64,000 nt of DNA from Harmonia axyridis (taxonomy: Eukaryota; Arthropoda; Insecta; Coleoptera; Coccinellidae), in contig NC_059501.1 in NCBI RefSeq assembly GCF_914767665.1, forward strand, positions 52,700,798-52,764,797, read 5' to 3'. The position numbers were made by a program, and so were the translations under genes. This document shows, one piece after another, positions 23,124 through 34,353 of this stretch (within the stretch, counting starts at the first letter, position 1; the number at the start of each line of letters is the position of its first letter). The notes beneath the pieces were generated by a model, which was not told the origin of the DNA, ran no database searches, and saw nothing but the letters and a program-made list of their open reading frames with translations.

Positions 23124-23708
23124 TACAGGGTGTTTAAGAAAGATGCGGAAATATCAGAGGGGGTGATTGCCCAGCTCATTTTATACAGAAAAGTTCCTAT
23201 AAACATAGGTGAACAAACGTTTCGTTACCGATCTACAGCGTGTTAAAGTTTAATTAAAAAAAAATAATAAAATTAGATTTTTCCAAAACGGCGTGGTATA
23301 TGATGAAATATTAGACGTGTTAATAGCTGTGGGAGAAACATATTTTGCAATACAGCACGTTGCTTCAGTCGTACCAGTGGCGCGCGTATTGGCACGTCAC
23401 AGGCTATTTTTTAAGAAAAAAAAATAAGAATATGTTTTTATTCTTTGTTCATTTGTGAAGAAAAAAGATCTCTCAACTTTTTATCGTACGACGTACCGTT
23501 TTTTACTAAAAAGAAAAGATTTTAGTCGATGTTCATTAATTACAGCGGTGTACTGTTTTTTCTTGAAAACTAGCCTGTGACGTGCCAATACGCGCGCTAT
23601 TGGTACGACTGAAGCATCGTGTTGTATTGCAAAGTATAATTTATTTATATAAAATGACCTGGGCAATCATCCCCTTTAATATTGCCGCATATTTTTAAAC
23701 ACCCTGTA
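23124..23708. mobile_element. Foldback element with TACAGGGTGTTTAA ends
   Basis: A 585-bp element flanked by TA on both sides. The ends are TACAGGGTGTTTAAGAAAGA and its inverse, and the arms run inward over most of the element. Internal mirrored blocks include GTACCAGTGGCGCGCGTATT (about 23371) and its inverse near 23585. There is no coding frame. This is a Tc1/mariner-type MITE judged by the TA target duplication. Confidence 0.8.
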
Positions 23709-25021
23709 TATTTCCGTTTCTTTTTTGATATTGAAAAAATTATCGATAAATCTCAACCTCAGGAATAAGAATTAAATCTCTTCAGGTTCAGAGCATACAC
23801 TGTTTGCTCTTAAGCTTTTCTTCGTTATATTCCAATTGGTTTTCATCTATCCTCCAAGTCTACCCAAATAGAACATTTAATTTTGACTTGCCACTGTTTC
23901 TTTTTTCTTAGAATGGACAAAAATATCCAGCAGTTCACATAAGCTTTAGGGGTTTATTTGGATTATTTTAAGCAGCATTGAGGAAGGAGGCAGATGAGAT
24001 GCATTTGTCAAACTATTTATATTTATCTTGACTTTCTTATAAATAATACACAAATGTTCAACCGTAGCTCCAACGGAAACCGCGATGAGTCAAATGTTGC
24101 AAGTTGAAGTAGTTACTCAGTGTTGCCAAATATAATTAGGAATTATAATATTATGCAGTTTTTCTTGAAGTTCTTTAAAATGTGAAAGATTCGAAATATC
24201 AGTTGTTGTATCAATTTTTTCAAAATTAAACTTTTATTTTCACCCGAAATTCTACTTATCGAGAACCATTAGGTATGGGATCTGAAACTTGTTCAAACTG
24301 ATAGAAAGGTTCAATCGGTCCAATATTTAAAATTCACTCATAAGGAAATGAGTACAATTATTTCGAACCACTATATTCACGAAACTCTTAGTTGGATACT
24401 ATCCATCAACTTACTAAAATGTAATATTTAACATCCGACCCTATCCTGAAAGTTTCTACAGGTTGGACTGCATCGAAGTTGAGAACGGATTCATCATCAG
24501 TGAATCAAAATTCGATAAAATAATTGTTGTGTAATCCATAAATAAATTTAAGCGGCAATAAAGTGTTTTACTTTTTGATCATATTTATGTCCGTCAAGTA
24601 GAAACCGAAACAATCAAGAATTTGTTCAAAAATACCTAATTTGTATTCATTTGCACCGTAATCAGCTGTAAAATCATTGAATGCTGATATACATATACAT
24701 ATAATTTTCTCTTTCTCTAATTCCCAATATGCATACAACATATTTGCTCCATTCTCTTGAAAACCCCCCTCTTAAAGTGATTTCAAGATTATATTAAAAG
24801 TATAGAATTCAAATAAAATTCCCTGTTTCATAACCATATTTATTACGAGTAGAGCTTTGTGGTCTGCAAATATCTACGGACGCATGTAGTAGTGATAAGG
24901 ATCGTTGTAACATTGAAAACAGTTAAATGATAACTGATAATATCAGCATTATATTCAAAGGGAAATTCATGATTCCGAAGCTAATTGGCTCGAGCCTTAC
25001 ATTAAAAAATATTGAATAATG

Positions 25022-25620
25022 TACAGGGTGGGCCAAATTGGACACTTTTAAAGGGAAATTACTAGATAGACGAAAACTGATGTCGGTGTTTGACGGACAA
25101 TTTTCGTGAGGAACTCATTGGTTAAAACCGCAACTTCAAAGCTATTACCGTTACCATAGTTACAGAAATTTTTCATTTCTGTAAAAACATGTTTGTAGCA
25201 ACTTTCGCAAACTGATATTTTTTGAGATATCGCAATGAAATTTTTTTCAAATGGGCACCCGGTATATTTTTTCATATTTCGATAGTGCTTAAAATTGCTA
25301 AATATTATAAAGAAAAGTTAATCAAAAATAACAAGAAACAAAGAATTCGCCCAAATGAGGTGTTCAAAGTGTCGACCGCATTCTCATTGAAGCACATGCG
25401 GTACCTTTTCTGAATATTTTTTGCTGAATTTATGAGTTCAATGGAAGTAAGAAAAGCAAAAACATGATGATCGTCGTTTTATAAGTTTTATGGAGTTGCG
25501 ATTTTTGCCAATGAGTTTCTCATAACAATTGGCCTCAAGACACCGACATCAGTTTTCGTATTACTAGTATAGATAGAAATACGACTTATTCTTCAAGTGT
25601 CCCATTTGGCCCAACCTATA
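25022..25620. mobile_element. MITE with CAGGGTGGGCCAAATT ends
   Basis: The left end reads TACAGGGTGGGCCAAATTGG and the right end is an imperfect inverse (CCCATTTGGCCCAACCTATA). Mirrored blocks around ACTGATGTCGGTGT (about 25079) and ACACCGACATCAGT (about 25542) show long terminal inverted repeats. It is about 600 bp and non-coding. Confidence 0.75.
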
Positions 25621-25989
25621 CAACGATTAGCACTGCACGTTTAAAATTTCATATTTTTCAAAATTAGATTCCTCCATTTTTTTCCAACTGATTTTTGTAC
25701 CGAATTTCATGCGAAAAGCTTCTATTGTTTCCTAGTGAAGCTTTTGAAGACAGACGAACAGGTTTTTAGGTTTATTATTCAATTGCTATACCGTTTTGAG
25801 CGTCTAAGCTCAATACGATTCATTCATTTTCAAAGAAAATTATCAGATACGGAATTTTCAAACAAATCTTGTTTCAAAAACACAACAACCCACAAGCATT
25901 AAATTGAAAACAACATATAGAACCAATCGATAATTGAATCATTGAACCCTTTTAGATCACGGGATTTGATTTCCCTATGATTGAATGGA

Positions 25990-26220
25990 ATCCAAACATC
26001 TTTGTCCTGTCCCTCGTGGTCATGTGACCAAGGGCTTAATCTTTTTCTTTCTAAGGTTGGAGGCAATGCTCTGCACCGCACGGCCGCTCAAGGGCGCATC
26101 TGAGTATTATTCGATCATTGATATGATCATCATAATCACAGAATTTCCAAATAAGAGCGGAGGCTACGAGGCATGGGTACCACCTACCTGAGGCCGCGGA
26201 GGACTCAAACACCCTAACGT
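25990..26220. other. Unidentified GC-richer patch in intron 1
   Basis: This stretch is clearly less AT-rich than its surroundings and includes ACCGCACGGCCGCTCAAGGG and a GGTACCACCTACCTGAGGCC block. No reading frame or terminal repeat was recognised. It may be a fragment of a retroelement or a SINE, but no A/B-box promoter could be confirmed by eye. Confidence 0.3.
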
Positions 26221-28534
26221 AAAGTATGAAATCTGTTCCAAATAAACGAGGTAAGTCCATTTGTCCATTTATATTACATATGCAAATGCGGTATTATATT
26301 TATTCCAAGAAGGAAGCATCCACATTCTACTGGTAATAACCCATAATCATAGAAAATACCCACATCTATAACCTTCGACTGCAAGTAACAACAATTATAA
26401 TATTCTACCCTCATCATATAAATTTATCAATCATATGGCTGTATCTTGGACATGATATTCATAACATGCTTTATCTGTTGACACAGTGCTTTGTTGAACA
26501 AACAACGGTGAGTCAAACAACGGGGCAAAATGAAGATTTTACTGATAATTTTTCGATTCATAATTCATTACGAACGTTATATTGAAATGCAATTTTATGG
26601 ACGTGTTTTTTCATCATCTTTCCATAATACCTCCGAAAAAAGTGGTTGAATGCACGTCTATCCTTGATTGTGAATGAATGATAGATGATACTTGTAGGGA
26701 TCTGAAATTACTTCTTTTATATGGAATTTACCAGACACAATATTCCTAAAAATGATCTGAGTTAATGATTATGGAAATGCTATGAGTATTGACTTAATTT
26801 CCAAAACAATTTACGATTAATTTCTACTAGTAAACCTTTGAATCGTCCGAAATGAAAATATTTCCACCCTTTGTGAAATTTTCACCATTTGGAACGGTTA
26901 ATTTTTCTCATAAATTTCTCAATATAAAAATATCTTTGAATGAGTTTCATTAGTGTAAGGTTTGAACCCGAGGTTACATATGTTGCATATACTAAATAAA
27001 GCATGAAATTTTCAGAAAAATGTGTTGAAAAAACAATTTTTCAATATTATCATGTTAGTATACATTTTTATGATGTTCTGTTTTTCAGATTTTGAAGAAC
27101 AATTGTTTTTCGATATGATTATTTAATTCTTAGGCGTTGAAATATTTGGAATATTCAGCAAGAGACATGATGATAATGAAATAAAATTATTACCTACAGT
27201 TATTTCCCCTAATTATTACTAAGTTTATTATTAGAATATTTTCAATGCTTCTGAGTATTTCGGAATTATGAGAAGAGGGATGTGTACGATATAATTGATT
27301 ATAGAGTTTTTGAGAGGAGTAGGTAGGTCTTCACTTTTTGCTATTTACAATTTCAGAACATTAGACTAGAGGTAAAGAATCATATCTTGGAGAATTTGAA
27401 TAAAATATGTTAGTGTATTGATTGAAAATTCGGGAAAAGTACTAATTCGTTCATTAATACTCATATTGTGTTATATGAGATTTGATTTATTATGATGTAA
27501 TTGTTGTCGGTTATTCCACATAGATGTGGATTTCTGATGGAATTATTCAAATGAATTGAGTTTGACATAAACAAACTAAATTTCAACCTAACACGATCAT
27601 TATGAAATTTTGTATCGAGCTTGAAATTTGACAGAAATTTAATCTATAGAAATTCAACTGCAAGAATACGACTGTCATTCCACTGCTATTTGCGGCATAC
27701 GCCAACATAGTGGTCACCAATGTAAAAAATGAACTGAATATAAATAATAATTAACTGAATATAATTGATGAATTAAAAAATTATCCACAAAATTAGTAGA
27801 AACGAAAAAATAAAGAAATTTAGATGGATATTATGGAATCATTCCAAAAGTAGACCCTTGTGACGTTTTATTTTTATCTCAACCCATCTGGGGTATGAAT
27901 ATGTTTCAGATATATTACAACAAGAAGAATGTTATGAAATTTAATGATCTAGGTAGCTCTCATTTCTCAGAAATAATTCAACGTTAGGAAACTTTACTCA
28001 TATTTTATGTACAAAGTATACTTTAATAATAAAACTCTTTTTAAGAATTTAATTTTATGCTAATCAAAACATTCGACTGAAATATACTACTGTCATCACT
28101 AATCAATTCACATGCACACCCCGACCAATGTTTCTTGTCAACGAAATAAGAAGATTTCCTTTATTGTGGAGAAGAAACTCAGATGGTTATTTCACGGACA
28201 AAATTGTGCAGATTTTACCGAGGATTTTACTCTGAAAAGTCTCGAGTCTTGTGCAGTGAATTTCAATTTTGGCCGACTAGTATTTAATCCACCACAGTCT
28301 AACATAACCGTTTGAGAATTCATTGCACTAAAAAATCTGCAAATAATACACACTTGGTCAAAATAATGCGCCTTAATTCTTCAAGAATAATGGCTTAACA
28401 AAATTATATCAGAATGTTAAAATTTAGATTTGAAAGGTTCAATGAATTAGAATAATTTGAACGACAACGAATTAAATTATATTCTTCTTCACTAAATAAG
28501 ATCGAGACAAAAAAGTTTATTTCTTAGTGATGCT

Positions 28535-28560
28535 GTTTCCTAGCTTAATAGCTAGGAAAC
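28535..28560. repeat. Short hairpin
   Basis: Perfect 11-bp arms GTTTCCTAGCT / AGCTAGGAAAC around a TAAT loop. Confidence 0.6.
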
Positions 28561-29147
28561 CTCATAATTCGCTATTTGCTTTCAAGACAAGAATTACCTT
28601 CGACCTTCAGTAAAGAGTAGCCTCATTTTTGATTCAGTTTATAGTACCAGTTGAAATAATAAAACCTTAAATGAAGCGGTCTTCAATTAGTCTGATGCAA
28701 ATCTTCATTTTATGGTTAATCCATTTGAAATTACGACTAGAAAGAACCATATGCGATGTGGATTATTTTTATTCGCTAGAAACCTTATTTGGTGGTAATT
28801 CTAAAGATCTTGTTTCTTGGGGAAATTGCAAAGAAAACTATACTATACAGTGGAGACGTACTGAGGATCTGAATACCAAATATTTCTCTAATAGACATAA
28901 AATTTAGAAACATGAAATTTTCTATAGAATTCTTCCAAAAATTCTATGATATATAATATTCCATCTTTATACGAAAAGTAATATCAATAATTAATTATTT
29001 GGAATTAAATATAGTGTTATGCTAAATTCAGATTGAAAACCGAATTCTTATAATTAAGCCACATATGAAATTTATGCCTCTTTGCATTACAGGGAGAACT
29101 GGAAATCATTGGTCTGAAAATGAGGAAAACAGTTACCAAAGTTCAGG

Positions 29148-29225
29148 AGAATTTCAGCGCTCGTTCCTTTATGCGCTCATTTCGTCCTTGAGGACCACAT
29201 AACTGTTTATAGATAGGTATAGGTA
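29148..29225. repeat. Single arm of the GAGCGCTC family
   Basis: CAGCGCTCGTTCCTTTATGC is followed by GTCCTTGAGGACCACATAAC and TGTTTATAGATAGG. The last part matches 19041-19105 closely. The opposite arm was not found. Confidence 0.55.
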
Positions 29226-30339
29226 AATGAGATGTGATTTTGTCGTCGGTTAGTTTATCTGGATAACTGTTCTGATTATGCATTGCTCTTGATATTCAAC
29301 ATGAAAGCTTAATTGTTATTTTATATCAAAATCCAGCTCCGTTGGTTTTGTTGTCATGGAAATGTAGAGTAGTACCGACACAGTAATCAATATGAAATTT
29401 GCTGGACATTTTACAACATTATTTCATTTCGATCGATAGTTTTCAAATTATTGGGAACACAATATTTCAAACGTCAATATTCATAGATTTGAAGCTAGCC
29501 TGAAAATTTCAAGTTTCTAGGTTCTTCCGTTCAGACCGAATGGACTAACAGGATTGAATTTGAGGACGATATGTTAAGAAAGCGATTGCTCAAAAAATCA
29601 AATGCTTCATTTCTCAGATTTTAATTATGAATATAATCATACATAATGTTGATAAACATTTGTGGAATTCCATGAATGATGTAGGTACTCGTACACCAAA
29701 TAATCAAATCAGTGGGAAATTTGGCACTGTGCGCCAATGTTAGTCATACAATTGTTACTGGGGATGACTAAATTTACATAGTTTTCCGTTGAGGTTTTGT
29801 TGGAATAATCAAGGTCAATATTTTTTCTTATCATATCAGGAGAATGACTAATTATGTGAAGCTAGCGCCTTAAAATTTCTAGAAAAGTTCTTATGCAATT
29901 CTCAGTTAGTCTATCACAAACTTGTTTCCATTATTAATTAAATCAAATATTTCTCCCCATCGAATAGGAAAAACCGAAAAAATATTCTATTAATAATACT
30001 AATAAATCCATCTAGGAATTTCAACGTTTTAATAAAGTGATTCATTCTTCCTGAGAATTGGGGGACTAAATGTGAATTGCCTTATTATTGCAAACACAAT
30101 ACGTATCTTATCACCTTCAGAACGCTATAAGATTTCTTGCTACGAATACAGAACAAGGGAACTATATTTAGTGCAAAATTTATTCTATGGAAAAGGAAAA
30201 TCAATTTGATGGTCTAAATACTCTAAATGAATTAAGGTCTTTCAATAAAAGGTGAAACACTGTCAGATAATAGGTCATTGAAGGAAAGAAAATTAAAAGT
30301 CTATTTGGCGTGTAGTGCATTTCTCGAAAACTACACCCA

Positions 30340-30990
30340 GATCCAAAAAAAGTCTGTATTTGATAAATTTTGAAATTATGAATTTTTCTTATTTTCTACT
30401 CGATTTTCAAAATTTTTCAAGTAAACTGTAGGTAAAATTAATAATTTCAACTTGTCACTATACAGGGTTAATAAGAAGTTTGTTGTTGAACCCTAATTAT
30501 TAAACATCCTGTGGAATAATTTCGTGAGAACCATCATTCCTTCTCAACATTTTGTTTCTTGATTCATGTCTTCAAGTGCACTAGATCATTTTCAAGAGAC
30601 AAATAAACAGTTAACCCAATTCAAGGAGATATGGCTTTGCTCTTTGTGTCATAATGTCAGTGCGGAAGCTCAGTTTATGAGTCTATCAATGAGAAGGAAA
30701 CAATATGTTACAAATATACTAATGCTATTAAAGCCATGAACCAAAAATCAAAATATTGTAAAAAATTTGACTACGAGATTATTCCACAGGATGTTTCAAA
30801 ATTAGACTTTAACAACAAACTTCTGATTAACCCTGTATAGTGACTAATAAGCTAGCACTTGACTAAAGATTGAAAATGAAAATTGAAATTAATTATTTCA
30901 TCTACAGTTTTCTGAAAAAAATTTAAAAATTGAGCAAATAATAAGAAAACTATGAGATTTCAAATTCTACTAAATATCAACTTGTTGCAT
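30340..30990. mobile_element. MITE inserted at the centre of a palindromic element
   Basis: The inner unit, 30461-30837, has TACAGGGTTAATA ends in inverted orientation, a flanking TA on each side and arms of about 60 bp or more. The DNA on either side (about 30340-30458 and 30840-30990) forms a second, more diverged inverted repeat. Removing the inner unit would leave GTCAC-TA-GTGAC, so the insertion lies at the exact symmetric TA. Confidence 0.7.
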
Positions 30991-32213
30991 TTTTTTGCAC
31001 CTTAGTGTATGAGAGATACTTGTAACAATTTTATACTGAGTTTGGTTTTAAAGTGGATAAAAAATTTAAATTTAAACAATAAACATTTAAAAAAAAGTAC
31101 CCAAGTATAAATTAGAACTAACTTTTTTCACTGGATACCGTCTCCATCTTCGGCATTGTCAATTGTTCAACCAAGTATCGACAAATGGCATCAATAAATA
31201 TACATTTAAAATTTAATTATGAATGTCCGCATCCTCTGAATCTGAAACCACGAAATTTCAGATGGGGCATATTTCCTCAAATAGTTATTATTCGTATCTC
31301 CAACTTCCGTTAATGAATCATTATGTTTGCGTTGGAGATTTCCTTTTCTACAATTAGACGCATCATGCCAGCATTTATTGAAGATGTAATTATTTCATTT
31401 TAATATGTAGCATCATTAGCTCATCATAACTGATTTTTATGCCATATCAAATAGGAATAAAATTAAACTATAGACGTATATTATAATGATTTAAAAAAAT
31501 AACAAATCCGAATTGTGTAAATTAAAATTATGTGTTGTTAATTACCAACAATTTATAAATTTATTTATAAATTTATACCACTAATAAATATGAAACTTTC
31601 GCAAAAAATAATATCGTTTGTTCTTTACCAAGATCAAGATGACCCTGAAAAGGCAATCGATTCAGTAAATATTTTATTAGAACAAGATCAATGTCTATGA
31701 AGTAGGTAGTTATCCAAAGAAATGGGATCAGCAAAAATCATAGCGGCATAATACTCGCATACCATAAGAATACTGCTTAATTGGCGCTCGATTTCATGTG
31801 AGAAAATGAGGTGACTTGAACCACTAATTGAATGAATAAGTACCTCGCTTACTCGGATTAGATCCATCGTGTGCGTCTAGGTCTAGATCGTATTTATGTT
31901 CGAAGCGAAATGGTTCATAAAAATGGGCAATTAATATACTCTATTTCTCACTCACAAATTGACATCTAGAATTTTATTTTCATCATTAATCGATAATACT
32001 GAATGAATCAATGTTAAGTTTGAACTTTTGAGAATGATTTCTGAAAAAACTGTTGAGCAGAATAAGGAAGGATGAAGCAATATTTGAAAAAAAAATTCAA
32101 TTATTAAAATTATTTCTAATGACGGCAAATGAAAATTGCGATAAAAACCAATTCAAAAACAATATGTGTACTACACATAATTAAATATATAAAATTTGTT
32201 ATTCTAGAAAATA

Positions 32214-32601
32214 TACAGGTTGTGTATTTGACTTGTACATATATTTCAACCGAAGATTACTGAGGTCAAAGGAAACACCTTTTTCCTTTACCATTTTTTC
32301 CGATTCGGCTCGGTTGAAAAGATACAAGCTGCTGAAAATTCATAAAAATGTAAATTTTAGTAATATCTCGCAAATGGAATGTAATCGAAGGAAATGATAT
32401 TCGGAATATAGTTTTTTATTGAAGTGATGAATATTTTCCAAACATAAAATTCCATCAAAGTCCGGTCAACTCCAGAATGCCCGCTATACTGAGTGAGCAA
32501 AAAATATCGAATTGGAAAAAATAGTAAAGGAAAAAATTGTTTCTTTTGACTTTAGGAATCTTCGGTTGACATATATGTACAAGTCAAAGACTAACCCTGA
32601 A
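32214..32601. mobile_element. MITE family A, copy 1
   Basis: About 95-bp terminal inverted repeats start TACAGGTTGTGTATTTGACT on the left and end near AGTCAAAGACTAACCCTGAA on the right. Both contain CAACCGAAGATT and a TTTTTTCC(G/A)ATTCG block. A second copy in the opposite orientation is at 39087-39433. Confidence 0.8.
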
Positions 32602-33740
32602 TATTATCAGGGAATCGGTTCAGTACAAGCTGAAAAATCATCAAATATCCCTAGTTTATATTTTTACCATGAATTCTGTTGGTTACAAAATGTTATAGAA
32701 ATAATGGAAACTTCGAAAACAGTCGACTATTTTGAAATAGTTCAGTCCTTGTTAAAGTTAGAGTGCATATAAGGAGTAAGCATGTACTTATTTCTAACTG
32801 CAAGTCTAACCATTCAGTGTGAAAAATGAAAATCCTGCAATATAATGTCTCCATTCATCGTAGTTGTACTTAAATGAACGGAAAATAGTGTCTTGATATT
32901 GGCGACTATAAAATTTTTTTCATTTTTTTTTTCTAGACTATCTGAAACTTGAATTATAGACTTTTTTCAAGGATAAATCTAAAATGTTGGTATATAATAT
33001 ACAAATTTGAAGAATATAACGCAAAAACAGAAAGTGAAATACAAAAATACAAAATGAAAATTCAGAAAGTGAAATACAAAATAAAAATTGTTTAGACACA
33101 CATCAGGTTCATAATTGAAGCAGTTGAAACCTGATGAAACTGCCGTCAAACAAAACAATTGTTTTTCTAATGAATATTATGGGAGTTAAAGTTTTTGAGT
33201 GCTCGTTCCCCGAACGGAGCCCTTCATAATTTCGTCACGATGTCTAATTTTTCAGAATTTTGGGCCGGGAAATTCTCAAACTTAAAAATCGAGTCACTAG
33301 TAATCAATCCGAAGTAAAATTCAGCCGTCCAGCAAGGCACGTCCGTGAACACGATAAGTCATCAATAAAAGATCATAGAAACTTGAAATTATCGGGGTTA
33401 GTTTATGGACAAAATCCGACTAGGAGTTCCGGCTACTACTATTTGAAATTCTACATTCTTGATTATTTCAAAACAATGGTTTAATGGGGATGACATTTTG
33501 CATTCAGTTGTAGAAGAAGAGTTTAAACGGGGTGCAGAATTGTTTGTTGATCGCGCCACCAGGACCGATGAAAATCCTAGAAGAATAGCGAAAAGGAATG
33601 CCTTAAAAATAATTTGTTTGAATATGTAAAATGATCAGCCCAATGTTCATGCCAATTACCAGGAGGTTCATTTCATCATAACTCCTGATCTAGATGAAAT
33701 ATCCGACAAAATGATCTCTCACATAATATATTACAACGGT

Positions 33741-33796
33741 TCTGTGGTCTCCAACGGTGCATGAATGAAAGAGCGCTGAAAATCTCCTGACATCAA
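33741..33796. repeat. Single arm of the GAGCGCTC family
   Basis: GTGGTCTCCAACGGTGCATG runs into AATGAAAGAGCGCTGAAAAT and CTCCTGACATC. This is the right-arm sequence of the dispersed family, 105 bp inside intron 1 from betaTub60D exon 1. Confidence 0.55.
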
Positions 33797-33899
33797 CTCA
33801 ATGATTTCCCGAAGTATAAAATACATAAATATAAAGCGATTAAATATTTGAAAAGTAACATTTTTGGGTGAATACATTCAAAATTAATTTTTCCCCTAC

Positions 33900-33956
33900 C
33901 TTAGCTCCAACTTGATTTCCACACTGACCAGCCTGGAGATGTACAATTTCCCTCAT
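33900..33956 (-). CDS. betaTub60D: Beta-3 tubulin, exon 1 (start codon)
   Basis: A 57-nt coding part encoding MREIVHLQAGQCGNQVGAK, ending at donor GTAGGG in phase 0. The MREI start is the conserved tubulin N-terminus, also used for autoregulation of tubulin mRNA in animals. The ATG follows CACC, a good initiation context. The intron after codon 19 is the usual position in insect beta-tubulin genes. Confidence 0.96.
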
Positions 33957-34351
33957 GGTGTGATTCTAAGTGGCAGTTCTAGATTAGCAGATAGGAGTTG
34001 GTGGCTACCGAGCTGTCAGGATGGTTACTGTCACAATCACAGGCACCACGCCGCAAGCAACAAACCGTTTGCTGGATTCCCTTTCCTTCCACCACTATCT
34101 CTCGGGTTATATTCCGACGACAACGTTTACGAACTCATCGTTGAGATGTTATACATGTTTCATTCTAATACAAGGTATTGAATTATGAGAATAGTTCAAA
34201 TAAATAAATTATTGAATACCTACTATTCATTCAATAATACAAAATTTCATTCATCGGAATATAGTCAGAATAAACTGTTTAATATAATTTTTTCCTTGAA
34301 AATTCTTCTACTGTATATGTTTCAACAAGTGTTTTTCGAATTCCATATATG
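33957..34351 (-). promoter_or_regulatory. betaTub60D: 5' flank and probable 5' UTR/promoter of betaTub60D
   Basis: The first ~180 bp upstream of the ATG (33957-34140) is distinctly GC-richer than its surroundings and fits a 5' untranslated region. It then turns AT-rich up to the mariner insertion at 34354. No convincing TATA box, initiator or downstream element could be assigned by eye. Confidence 0.45.
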
Positions 34352-34353
34352 TA

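Larger units (their letters stand above)
16522..33899 (-). other. betaTub60D: betaTub60D intron 1 (17.4 kb)
   Basis: This intron splits the gene after codon 19 (AAG|GTAGGG). It holds a transposase relic at 20855-21408, nested hairpins at 18870-19390, foldback or MITE elements at 23124-23708, 25022-25620, 30340-30990 and 32214-32601, and single arms of the GAGCGCTC family at 29148-29225 and 33741-33796. A locally GC-richer patch at about 25990-26220 was not identified. Long stretches (16550-18850, 21500-23120, 26220-28530, 28560-30340, 31000-32210, 32610-33740) show nothing I can name. No nested gene could be supported. Confidence 0.85.

Noticed and set aside
33260..33620. Plus-strand frame followed by a GAELFVDRATRTDENPRRIA-like stretch
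   Set aside because: It looks coding-like over a short distance, but stops and frame changes follow and no family was recognised. It is perhaps an old transposon fragment, too weak to annotate.
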